Origin: Vitis vinifera
Taxonomy: Eukaryota; Streptophyta; Magnoliopsida; Vitales; Vitaceae
Length of the DNA: 64,000 bases
Direction: 5' to 3'
Assembly (NCBI RefSeq): GCF_030704535.1
Contig: NC_081822.1
Coordinates: forward strand, 10,161,001-10,225,000
This document shows positions 1 through 12,581 of this stretch, in pieces. The notes beneath the pieces are model-generated. The model worked only from the letters and a program-made list of their open reading frames with translations, made no database searches and was not told where the DNA came from. The translations under genes and the position numbers were made by a program. Numbering within the stretch: position 1 is the stretch's first letter; each line of letters starts with the position of its first letter.

Positions 1-3000
1 TTTTAATTTTTTTAAAATACATTAATAAAAATATGATTTTAATTAATTTAATTTTTACTTGAAAGACAAAGTAAAGTTTTTTTAATCTAATTTTGAAAAA
101 TTAAATATCACAGAAAGAGTCGGCAAAATGCGGTGCTATAGTGTTTTACATTGATTTCCGAGACACGTGGGATTCACGCGAATGCTTCCAAGGTTGCAAC
201 GTCCGCCTGTGAAGCGTGAACCCACCATGTGCGTGCCATATTTTCACAACTTGCTACGTATGACCAAGGTTCCCTCGCAGGAGAAAAGTCATCCAGAGGA
301 TTCCCCGGGTAAGAGTCGGCTACATTGGAATATTCAGTGAAAATAGACCATATATTTGGGTTCTAGCACAAAAGGCACTCGTATCAATCAGCATCTAGTA
401 ATGCCATGCGGAGCTAACCACTCAAATTAATGCCCTGACCACGATAGCCGTTCAATTTTTCCACACCCTTAGGCGAATCTTTTGAATTTAGTGCTATTTC
501 GAGGAAAGGGGATGCTTTTACAGAACCTGGAATTCAAAATGGGTCTCCTCGTGTGCTTCACCGAATCACCGTCCAGTGCAGCACGCCAATTTTCAACGTG
601 ACCTCAAATCCCAAATGTGGGTTTTGTCCATGCTTATTCCGATTCATGTAATGTGCCAATGGCTACCCAACACGAGAAAAATTACAAATCAAACGCGCAA
701 CATATGGTCTTCCGAGGTTACTTGTGAAGAGAGAACTTATAAATAGTGACTTATTTTTAGAAAGTATTTTCATTTTATTATTTACCTACACGACTCCATT
801 GTTGGTCTGCTTACTTGGTCAAGTGAAGCACTCTTTCAGAATGACATGGCCAAATTAAAGTCGTGTCGCCAATAATCTGCCCTGTGGCATCCCATTTACA
901 GGGGAAAGGTCTGGCTTATCATCCATTCCTCACACGAAAAGCAGCCGTCAGTCTCAAAGCTAATTGCATCCAGCTACAAGCGAAGTACGCAACTGAAATT
1001 GTTAATCATCAACCTCCCCTGCCCAACTTCCACAGATGGTTTCTGGGCTTGAAAAAAGTTAAATTGATTATTGAAATTTTAAATATAATTAAATATTTTT
1101 TTAAAGACAAAAATAAGGGAAAGTTTCCCAGATTTGGCACCCACGAGCTGGCTGGACCTCAAGAGGAAGCAAAAAAGGCTTAGATTTTGTTGCTTGATGC
1201 TTTGCAAAGTCACAGCACCACACGAGCTTGGTGCGTATTGCTAGTGAGTCATGGCCACATCTATTGCATGCCGATTGGGCAAAATTTTCAAACCATCCAT
1301 CCAAATGACTCTCATTAGCTAAAAATATCGTCGTATTATTAGATGTGTGATAGACCCAGACACATAGTAATTATTGATCGAAAATGACCTAATGAGCGAA
1401 GACCATGAAATGTTCCTTCAAAACTTAGATATAATTGTCTTAGGAAAAGAGGATGGCATAACCTCACAGTAGAAAGCGATGCATCACTTGACGATGATCC
1501 CATTAAAGACAACCCTGTATGGGAGGTAAAGTAGAAAATCTATAAAAAATTGGTCATTGATGTTATACAGGCATTTCAAAAGGCTATCTGGATATCATCC
1601 AACAAACACAACAGAAAACAATGAAGTAGATGATAGGTGTATAGACTTTGTAAGTGCAATAATTTAAATAGGGTCAACATCTTGGTCACTGAAATTTGTA
1701 GATCAGTATTAAGTTAGATATATGTCCAGCATCTTTTGCATTACATATGAGGTCTTTTTCTACCACTAATGCTTGATTTCTAGAATATTTAAAGATCCAC
1801 CTATAAGATGCAGAGTGAACTTCACATGGTACGGGAATTGATACTTTTTATATGAGAGTTGATCATGGAATTCTTTGGTACGTGTATGTAAGAACTACTA
1901 CAAGCGCATATGATAGTGGATATATGGGAAATGCTTTTTCTCTGCTTTGAATTCTTTACTAAACCTTTTAGCCTAAGCACAAGAAGGGCAAATAGAAGCT
2001 GGTGGTGGCGTGTTGAAGAGACTAACATCTAGGAAATGCTTGCCTTTCTTTTTATTTTTTTTGAAAAGAAACTATCATTCGGCCGCGGTAAAGTTTTGCC
2101 ATCAAGATTAAAGATAAAAGAGAAATAAAGAGTACAAATCCTGACTCCAGAGGCATAATGGATATTGGGATTCTGGAAGCAAGTGGGGGTGGAGATTCCT
2201 GGCCTAATGAGAAAAGGTTGAGACCTCCCTGAAAAGGATGAATGAGGGATGAATCAAAATGACAAAGAATCCTTGCTAATTCGGTGAATAAGAATGAAGG
2301 AATGAAGGAATCCCAACAAATTGGGGGGTTGGGCTAAGTTAGTGTGCAGAGAGAGATTCTGAGACTCTAGTGGGAAGTCTAGTACGCCCATCTGCCCAGA
2401 CCTCTCAAATTGGTGGGAACCACTTACCATCACACCTGGTCCACCTAGCTTTGTTACAATGGGTTGCCCTTGTGCCATACAACAAGACGGACAGAATCCC
2501 CTGTTAGAATTGTTGGTGCCATTGGCGTGCAAGCAACCACACACCATTATTAACTTTCCAAAGTTGAGGGGTCTCCTTTAGTGGGAATCCTTCTTAGAAC
2601 TGCACCATTTCCTCTATTGCACACAACAATTATTCGTGCTTATGATTTGAGTCTAGAACATCATTTTCCATGACATAATCTTGACTTTAGCCTAAGAAAT
2701 TCGTCTCAATAGTTTCTACGTAAGCCCACTCAATTTTGCGTGAAGGCGTTTCTGGTGACAGAATCAAGCTTTTGCCAACGAGGGCCACTCAGCCACTAGG
2801 GCATTTCATTTTTGAAATATTAGCATGTTGGGATGATGACGCAGAATAATCTGAGTAAAGCCCCTCCAATCACCTCTACAAACTCCAGCTGTGAATTGCA
2901 CCATCCTACTTTAATAGCTTGGCCTTTGTTTATTACATCATTCAAGGCTTTTTAATTGTGTGTAGCCTCGCATTTGGACGTACATTATAGCAATTTTATC

Positions 3001-4385
3001 AAGCATTCATCATATATGGCCAGCCAAGATGACATACATGTACTCATTGATGATTGATGAACCCAGTTTATGTGTGCACTAGAGAGACCTAACCCAACCA
3101 TTGGGTACTGCATCAATGGGGAAAAGTGCGGAATGATGCAATCAAATCTTTTGAATTTACATACTCCCACGAACTTATACCAGGCCTTGTAGCAAAACCA
3201 AACCAAAACAAGTAGTTGCATCAGCTTGGTGAAAAAGGTGAGGCTTCCATAACAACCCAGAAATCAGGATTGGTGAAGCTGCCCTCATGTCTGCTCTGAG
3301 ATGGCCATATACCTTAGTTCACCTTCCACAGTTCTACATGCTGAAGTCATGGTCATCTAGTTAACTATTTCCTTTTAAAAAAACTTGCCAGAATAGTTTA
3401 TATCCCAGTTGAAAGATATTTGGAACACATTGGAATGTACCATAACGCAAGGCTCTGGAGAAGGCAATGATCATGCGGCATGTGCGAGTAAATCATTTTA
3501 TATATGTCTCTGAAGATGAGTGGGGGTTAAGTTTAGTACTTTAAAAACCAACTTAATGGACTCCTTGGAGGTTATAATAAAATGATTTATGGAAAGTAAT
3601 TGCTCTTAAAGCCCCGCATCTTTAGGTCCAGAGGACACATTACTCGGACTTCCATCACATCATGGGTGGGGGTCGATTCCATATTGTAGCGTGGGATGTG
3701 GTCCGAATCTGACGTATTGTACATGGTTGTCAGGAAATGGGCAGGAGTGAGGAAGGCACTACCGGTATGGAGAGATATGGATAATATAGGAGGCCTAACT
3801 CAATTCAGTATCAGTACTCCATTACGTTAGGAAAGCCCACACCAAAGTCTGAGGTTTGGGTGCCAAAAGTTTTGGATAATCCGCGGTCGAGCGAATCAAA
3901 TATGCTGGGAGATGCAAATCTTGAAGCATATGATTTGACATTCGCCGCTCGACAAAGAGGAAAAGCAGGGGAATCAATGGGATCAAAGGTTGCTTAAATT
4001 TGATGCCTGACATTGGATTTGGATTTGGGATGAGAAGCTTCCTTGCGTTGGAATAAGGATCAAATTCGAATTCTACGATTTGGGTTCTTCCCCATTATTT
4101 ATGTATTTATTTCTTGTTTTGGGGATAATAGGACATTCTTTGCATACTCATCTCGACCTAACTCCATTTCATGAACAACGGCAAGGAGACACGTTATCCA
4201 CAATGAATAAAAAACCTCAAATTCTATGGCGGATGCCACATTAATAATAGATGATAGAGGCATGGATTAAAAGATACGTTATTCTGATGGAGGAGGTGGC
4301 AGGAGAAGGGAAGCCACAAATTTTAAAAATTGTCCCTCCCTTGTTGCCTTGGGTTGCTGCCAGTTTTATCTGATATATGAAGAAT

Positions 4386-4555
4386 CACTTCATCTATGAG
4401 TAAGGTCTCTTATCTCACAAGAGACGACCTTAAACATGAACCTCTTTTTCTACCTGATGCTAACAAGAAGCACTTCATCTATGAGTAAGGTTTCTTCTCT
4501 CACAAGACACGACCTTCCACGTCAACCTTCTTTCCTATTTGATGCTCAAAGGAAG
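4386..4555. repeat. 85-bp tandem duplication (two units) with internal hairpin
   Basis: Two adjacent 85-bp units begin with the same CACTTCATCTATGAGTAAGG at 4386 and 4471 and stay about 80% identical to their ends. In the first unit TAAGGT-CTCTT pairs with AAGAG...ACCTTA to give a short stem-loop, weakened in the second unit. There is no coding frame across the units, and the origin is unknown. Confidence 0.75.
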
Positions 4556-4750
4556 CATTTGGCAGCTTATGACATAAAGTTGCAGTAACATAAAAAAAAA
4601 AAAGAAAGAAAGGTTCTTCCTTCACGGGAAGAGTGACTACAAAAATAAGGCAACAAATAGTAGAGAGAAGAAGATCCATATCTGAAAAAAAAGATCATTC
4701 CCTGTATTCCCCTTTTGTATTCAACTAAAATTCAGTATTACTCAATTTAA

Positions 4751-4754
<4 letters not shown>

Positions 4755-4785
<31 letters not shown>
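4755..4785. repeat. (TA)n microsatellite
   Basis: An uninterrupted run of alternating T and A of about 30 bases in an A/T-rich intergenic stretch. Confidence 0.9.
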
Positions 4786-4789
<4 letters not shown>

Positions 4790-7700
4790 TTGTTTTGGCC
4801 TATTTTTAAAAATGAAAGAAGTATATGAAAAAATTAAATTCCATTTTTTTATTGTCTCTTCCCCAATACCTAAAATTTAGTCTCTCTAAATTGAACATAC
4901 TTTTTAAATTTTTCTTTAATTTGCTATTTTTTTTAAAAAATAATTTGAAACTCAAAATACAAATTTGAAAACTAAAAAAATTATAAATTTAAACTGATTT
5001 TGAATTATTTTGTGTATATATTACTAGATTTAGTTATTTATTTAATTTTATTTAGTTACTATTTCTTTTTTTATTTATTTAGTTATTATACTTTTTTTTT
5101 AATTTTTATCAGGTAAATGAATGTTTAATTAAACAAATTTAAGGATTTAGATTTGTTAATAAGTTCCTAGGTATTTAAAAATAATTATGAATTAAAAAAT
5201 TGACTAAAGTAGTAGCAAAGACAATTAAATCTATCCAAATAATTAATGTATACTTCTTTACATTTTTTTTTTTTTTTAAAAAAGAAATTTACTTGTTTTT
5301 AAATTCATTTTTAATAAAAAGTATTATTTATTTTTAATAAAAAATCAATATAAATATTCATAATTAAAATATCATTTTTATTTGGGTCAGACATGAATTG
5401 AATTAAATTAATATTTAAAAAAAAAAATAATAATAATTATTTTGAAAATCTAAATTTATTTATCTAAACAAGTTTTTTTTTTTCTTCAGTTTTAACTTAA
5501 AAATAATATTTAAAAACAACGTGACCAAACAGTTTTGTCTTTTCAGTAACGTGATGACGTTTCCACGTGGACATGCCCAGAGGCACATCCGGATTTTAGG
5601 GGAGGTTTGGGATTTGGGCAGCAGAACAAGCGGAAGCTGTGAGGCCGAAATGGGCCAGGCTCGGGCCCAAGGTCTGACTAAAATTAAATTGAGGTGGACC
5701 CAGCCCAAAATAAACGACACTTTTTAACAGCGTTGCCCAAACTTGCTTTCACATGGATGGGACCTTTAGATGTTGATTTTTATTTTATTTTAATATTTAC
5801 TTGATTTTTTTTTTTGTTTTAATGGAGAGTATGCTTATTAATAAAATGCTTTTCGAGAATTGCTCTTGCTAATGGGAATCCAACCTCTCAAATTTTGAAA
5901 CATAGGCAATCACTTGCCAAGATTAAAGGAAAATATGAAGCAAAATTTTGGATTCCAGTTGTAATGACAGTTGCTAGGAGATTAGTTTATAGAGATGGTG
6001 GAAAGAGGCATTGAAAGGGCAATATGATTGGATTGGGGAGGAAAGGAGGATCCTTGAGATCCCATGCCTTTCATTTATTTTCCGTCGTTCATGGCCACTC
6101 CATTTGAGTTCCTTTCAGACAATTACATGCTCCTTTGGAACCAAAGAGGCGATGCACTTTTGATATTATAATGTCATTTCTAATGCTCCATTACCCAAGA
6201 TCAGAGGAAAAGGCACAGCCAAAAAGATGTGTTGATTGGATAGAAAGATGCATTAAATTGAGTGGAGGACGTGAATCTTTGACCAAAATAGAAATCTGTT
6301 CGTTATAGACAAAACTAAGGTTTGATGTTTGATGTTTGATGGTGGCCGATTAACATAAGAGGAGAAGAAAAGAAAAGCTGTGGAAAGGGTGGCTCAAAGT
6401 GATTGAACATAAAGAAGAAGCACATTGTGGGATCTGCGATGAATCTTTGACCAAAGAAGGTTGAATCTTTGTTGTGTTGTGGGTGAAGACGAGGCTAATC
6501 ATGGAAACTTTAGCCAACTGGAAGACAGGGCAATTGAATGAATGAAAATGGAGAGAGAGAGAGAGAGCAATAATAGTGCCTATATTAATTGAGCAATTCC
6601 CTCCTGTTGAATGCATGAAATTGGGGGAGACAGGTGGGCTTTCTCACGCCACACTTTCCGACGCCTTAAACTTGAGGCCCCATCAAACCATATATATTAT
6701 TCGCAGTCTTGCAACTAAATTGCTTGACAGTGTTAACTTATGTACAAAGTATGTTTTACCTTTGGATTTTGGGGTTTCCAAAAGTGATTTAAAACCGAAC
6801 ATGTTCATACACAAGGAATCTTTACAAACCTCCCTGCCTATAATGTAGGCTGGGCCACCAGGAGAAACCAAACTGGCTTGGTTGAGTTGGGTTGGGATTC
6901 GGGAACAGCGGATGGATGTAGTTGAGCTTGGGCCGACACCAACACTAAACATGGGCCGCAAACTTCCAAGGTGACGTATCAAAAAATCTGGAGAGAGAAA
7001 ATGAGGTAAAGACTTTATGAGTCATGAGAGAGGGTCACGTGATCCTTGCTTGTTTTCTGAGGTATAGAACGTGCGTGCAACCAACCAAACGCACTACTTC
7101 CATCCTCTAAAATCTTATGAAAACTAAATGTAGCTTTTCTACACCTAACTCCATATTCACTCTATGGCTTATAATAATTGAACCTAGCAACCGTACGGAA
7201 GAATTATTTTGTAAGCGAAGCCGGCCTGAAATACAAAAAGAGTAGATAAGAACAAAGAGATCGTACATATATAATAGGGGAATAATTGCCATGCACATCC
7301 CTACCGTAAAGCATTTTCGTCCGTGAGAACAGAATACCCACTTGGTTTGGTTTTGGAGGACCTCCTGAGTCCTCACTCACTCCTCACCTCTGTCATAATC
7401 TGACATTGGATTCCCTAAAATTTGGATCTGGAAAAGGTCTATGAACATATCATTGTCCTCGACTGAGGCTTGATGCCTGATGCCCGAGGGTGTAATCCTT
7501 TTAGGTAGGAAGAGCTTTTCTGGATAAAAGTCATAATTCCTTTATCGCTTTCTCCACCACTGACTACATAGTTTCAAAGTTTGAACTACCCCGCCGCTCC
7601 CACTGCCTACTTTTTCTTTCTTCATTTTATCCTTTCTTTTTTTCCCTCTTTCTTGAGGAGGCATCGGAGCAGAGATTATTGATATTAGTTACTGAATTAG

Positions 7701-9135
7701 AGTGATGGTCCCCCATGGAATGCATCCAACAAGTAGTATAGCGTTTATAGTAATGTCCAAAATAAAAGTCTAATTAATTAAGTTAATTATGTGGCAGTGA
7801 TTTATTACAGCTGTACAACACATAAGCAACTCATCGTTGCCTGTCCGTTGAAACTTAAACAAGGTTCTCAAAACTTTGATTGGGTAGTTAGCTTCCGCAT
7901 GGAATTTTGGTAAGAACCATGTACTGGATCCGTTAAATGAGTTGGTGCCACTTAATTAATATATTTGCCCATCATCAATTAATTCACCACACAAGTTAGA
8001 CAAGAGACGTCCGCCAGTCATCCTCACCACTCTAGCAGTCTGTCAGTCATGCTAATAGCACCCACACTGGACCCTTCTGTTCCCACATAAATCTTTCCAC
8101 TCCCGTGTACTTTGAAAATTTTGTCGCCCTTTAAAACACTGGAATTTTGCCCATTCACATCTTTAACACAAGAGACCTCTTAGGAAAGGTCAACAAAAAG
8201 ACTTCAGAAGCTGTGAACACACCTCCACACAGATAGACTACTGAAGCTCATATCCAAAACCCAACAACACAGAATTATCTAAATTATTACGTAAATGAGT
8301 CGTTTAACCTAACAATATTTTACCATCCAACTATAATAAAAATAAATACCAACATGCACTCCAATTTTGGGCTATACCCTGCAAATGGATGGGTCACATC
8401 ATGAACTTGTCACAACCAATGCATCAGGCTGACAAGATAATTTCAACCACTGGTTGGTTACACTCTTTTGGGCAGTTGAAGAAAAAAGGGGTTTGGGCAA
8501 AATGGGAAAGGGGTGGACTTTCAACGCACACATGTTGTAATAAAAGAAAACTGTGTTCGCATAGATCACGAGGGCATGTATGTTCTTCCAGCCCCATGGA
8601 GGAACAATGGCAGTGGTTAAAAAGAGCAATACAAACAGGCAGGTAAAAAATATACAGATTAAGACATCGGCAGTGGTGGTGTTTCCTGTGGATCGGATTT
8701 CGCCTTATGACGTGCACCAGACTCGATGAGTCTTGCTCCTCAATCCTCAGTAGAATATTCCATTAATGTTCAATTACCCACCAATCAAACTATTGGTCAT
8801 GGTCGGTAAACAAAGATTGCAGCGAAGAACTAAACCATATACATTTAAGAAAAATCCACTTCCCTCAGTCAGTAATACATTCAACCAAGCTTAGGAAGCC
8901 ACGGCAACTTCTTAAAGGTCTTCTCACCAGTTTACATATAATATCTACATAGCTAAACTACTAAGAAGTAAAACTTGAATAACTCAGAAAAACATAGATA
9001 CCAGCTTACTAACCCAAAGAAAAGACCACCATACATATGTTACAGATATCACTACATAGGGAAGAGGACATTTAGGTACCAGTATTTGTTAGCGTCACTG
9101 ACCAAATGCAAAGGTCTCTCTAAATCATGCAAACA

Positions 9136-12100
9136 TCATTTGCAGACAGTCTTCAGTCTCTTTGCAGCCTGCACAAACCCCACGATGACCTGCAACTCGT
9201 CCATTTGCTTCACCAAACAAGAATTTGTTTTTGAAGGGTCAATAGCAAATCAAAATATTCAATATAATAAGAAATAAACAAAAGAAAAGTTAAGCCTTCA
9301 GCTAAAAGGATTCATTTTTAATGAAATATTGATCTACTATATTATGTCAGTGCAGGTAATCTTATCATCATACCATTTTACATAGATTTTCAGCAACCAG
9401 ACAGCAAAACATAGGTATATTAATTTAAAACCATTAAATTAACTTTAATAATATCATCATAGGCTAACATCTATAATCCAAATTCACCATCACCAACACC
9501 TTTCAGTTATATCTATAACATGCGGAAGACTATTCAAGGAGATGAAAGGGAAACAACAATAGGGAGAGTGGGCAGGCAGTATGGTATTTAGCAACTACCT
9601 GCGTCACGAAATGCCTCTGAACAACATCAATTAATTGCTCCTTAGATGGGTTGGGGATGCCATCCACCTGAATAAATAAAAACATTAACACAGAAAGAAG
9701 GCAATTTTGGCAGTACAGAAAATAAATAAATAAATAAATAAATCTATTACAAGCTGAGGGATTAAAAACTCACAAGGTTGAAGTGTCGCAAGTATCTCCA
9801 TAATGCAGCCATCTCTAGCTTGCTCAAGTCAACCTTCTGTGCAGGAGATGTTTTGAATAGAAAAATTACACAGTAAAGACCAACCCAAATATGGAAGCTC
9901 TTCTAGGGAAAGCTAAATGGGAAACAAGTAAATACAAACACAGAAATAAAACTAAAGTACATATGTTCCATACCGTAGACCCTCTTGGAGTAGAAATAGA
10001 TCCCTTAGACTGTGAGTCACAAGAAAGGGACCTGCTCATGGTCTTATGTGATGACCCGGAAGACTTGTGTGTTCGATGTCTGGATCTGTGGGACTTTTGA
10101 GTGTCATCAGAAGCTGCAAAATCAGCACAGGCACAAGCACAATTAAAAAGTTTACTGGGCCCCAAAAAAAAAAGATAAAGAAACAAGACAACCAAGCACA
10201 GTAAAAGTAAAAGGTTAAGTAAAGACACAATGGATCCTATGCAACAACCTCAAACACTTTCCCCTTCTAAACAGCCATGGTAGTCCAGACGCTATCTCTA
10301 AAACAGATGAAAGGAAGAAGAAGCTAGGCATCTCATCATACTCATCCTCACCCTCACCCTTCACCCTCACCAACACTATAAGCATGAACCAAGATGAGTA
10401 GTCAAATTAATTCATCACACCTCTAGCCAAAAGCATCAGTCAATTCTGCATCTTCTTTAATGAGGATTGTGAAGCCCATTATAATTTCTAAAAATTGCTG
10501 CTCAGTTCCAAACAACCACAGGAGCGCTTCCACCTCATGCATGTAACTAAAATTTGATCCACAAGATCACAGAATGAAACCTTACAGAATCTATGAACCA
10601 AACTTACCCATATCAGAGCCATTCCACTGCATGTTCTCAAATTCAAGATCATCATCTTCCTCATTACCAGTAGGAGCTTCAATCACACTAAGAGCATTCC
10701 TCTGCAACTTTACTTCTATACCATTTGTAAGAACCTGTAATTTCATGATTTAGGGCAATAGATGTAAAGCTTCAGGAAAAGGAGAAAAGAAGAGTGTAAA
10801 ATAAGGCAACTGATGACTGTTCTTAAGAGCATAGAAAAAATTCACAGGAAAGCAAGAGAGAAATACATATCCCAGCTGTTTCAATCCATTGCATTCAACT
10901 TTAAGGATCAAGTAGGGTCTGAATAATTTTAAATCACTAAAATTAAAAGATACAATTAAAATCAAGTGATATAATCCAAATCTATCCCAAGAGATGGATC
11001 AACAAATCCTCAAAATTATACAATAACAGAAATCAGAACAATAATAACAATAATAATTCAACTAGCAAACTTCACATCTAATTTATCCAGAACCTGACAA
11101 AGTAACATCAATGCAAAATGGACTCAATTCAGACCATGAAATTAAGTTGGAAATAGCTACACAGACCTCAGGCCAGAACCTCAATCAACAACAAACACAT
11201 CGAATTTGTTAAATAACAAAAGTCATGAAAAAGCAAATGAATTAGACCAGTAGACCTCTCCAGAGCAAGTCACTAGTTTTCAATAATCCATAAAAATTAG
11301 CTACTACATGAAAACAAACCATGAAAGTAGATAGGTAAGAATTGAAATATCTGAATCCCGTACAAAACCACATACAGCCCCCAACATTGCCACAATATCT
11401 GAAAAATGGAGACATGCATAAGGCCCATAATAAAACATCCAACGTCAAACTGAACAAAATTTTCCAAGATACCCAATGATGCAATATCATAAAGCAACCC
11501 CGATTCAACAGCCAAATCCTAAAACAATTAGAAAAATACCATCTTCAATTGGTGCAACAGTAGAACCACTGGCTTCAAACATGCTTGAACCCCAAATGGT
11601 GAGAGGAAGAACTTGAAATAAGAGCGAGAACACATCAAATAAACATGCAACCACCTCAAATGACAATCTAAAACCCCACATTCTCAGATCGAATCATTAA
11701 TACAAACATGCAACCACAAATCAATATCCATAACTCAATCAGAATTCGAATTCGCAGAGCAAATTCTACACAATATGAACAATTAAAAATGACAAGCATT
11801 AATTTCCAAAAAAAAAAACTTCTAATTATGGTGAATGCTGTAATCTTTTAACAAATGCATTAAACCCAAAAATAACAATGGAAAAAAAAGGGAAAGGAAA
11901 TTCCAAAATGATGAGATAATAAAGAATGTAACAGCAGACTGATAGAAATCCAAACCCAACATCACCAAATTGAGCCACATTGCTAAAATTAATTTCAGTC
12001 AAACGCTTGAAACTCACAAATTCAAAATAAGAACCACATTATAATCCCAATTAACCACAAGACAAACACAAACCCAAAAACCCTTTTCTCAAATAGAAGC

Positions 12101-12321
12101 ACGATTATCAAAAGAATTACCAGCCAATGCCAACCACCAAGGCCGACAGCCTTCTTGACCACGCCCTGGAGGCCCACAAGCACAGATTTGGTACGGTTAT
12201 TGCCGGTGACGACTACCTTGGTGTGACGAGGAAGAACGGAGAGCTCTTCTTCGCTGCTGTCACCACAGCTCTGCAACTGAGAAAATCCGCCATTGACGGA
12301 ACTCTCCACTGCCTCAAGCAT
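9136..12321 (-). CDS. AFR: AFR/SAP30-like subunit of a Sin3-HDAC complex
   Basis: Predicted 223-residue protein from six exons on the minus strand: 12321-12121, 10734-10608, 10113-9974, 9836-9774, 9667-9599 and 9207-9136. Every intron is GT-AG and the phases join without a break. The N-terminus (MLEAVESSVNGGFSQLQSCG) and the block around GLGGWHWLVLTNGIEVKLQRNAL match Arabidopsis AFR1/AFR2 as I recall them. Residues 110-156 are Ser/Arg/His-rich and probably disordered. Residues 157-223 form the SAP30 Sin3-binding domain (LWRYLRHFNL, VDGIPNPSKEQL, QMDELQVIVGFVQAAKRL). In Arabidopsis these proteins bridge Sin3-type corepressor and histone deacetylase and help repress FT; that role here is inferred by homology. 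A CT-rich stretch just upstream (about 12504-12540) probably lies in the 5' UTR. The next gene on the same strand is the NAC-like gene 3.5 kb upstream. Confidence 0.93.
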
Positions 12322-12503
12322 TTCCTATCCAAGTCAGCGACTTGTCTGAATCAGAAAATCTCGTACAAAACTCGGGTTTCAGGGCTCAAAACGGAATTTG
12401 ATCGCAAGATCATGCATTGCAGAAGCCGTATTCGAAAATTTCGAGGGAAAATGAGTAAGAAATTGGGGAGAGAAAAGGAAAATTGGGTAAAGAAAAAACA
12501 CAG

Positions 12504-12540
12504 GTTAGAGAGAGAGAGGAGAGAGAGAGAGAGAGCAGAT
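12504..12540 (-). promoter_or_regulatory. CT-rich tract in the AFR leader
   Basis: The plus strand shows near-continuous GAGA; read on the minus strand it is a (CT)n tract about 185-220 bases before the AFR start codon. Such tracts are common in plant 5' leaders and core promoters. No TATA box is evident nearby. Confidence 0.5.
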
Positions 12541-12581
12541 GAGAGTGACTGGTTTTTCCTTCTCTCTTTCTTTCTTTATTG

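Larger units (their letters stand above)
1..9135. other. Intergenic region without a supportable gene
   Basis: Open frames here are short (under about 105 codons), lack recognisable domains and overlap one another on both strands, so none is called. Visible structure is limited to an 85-bp tandem duplication near 4.4 kb, a (TA)n tract near 4.76 kb, a (GA)n run near 6.55 kb and long A/T-rich stretches at 4.8-5.5 kb. A TATA-like TTATAAATAG near 736-745 precedes a 106-codon open frame (863-1183), but that protein has no family resemblance that I recognise. Confidence 0.6.

Noticed and set aside
6683-6982. Overlapping 90-99-codon frames on both strands
   Set aside because: No domain, no splice context and no codon pattern unlike the flanks; treated as chance.
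8389-8717. Three overlapping frames of 76-97 codons
   Set aside because: Mutually exclusive frames over one stretch, none resembling a known protein; probably the distal flank of the AFR gene.
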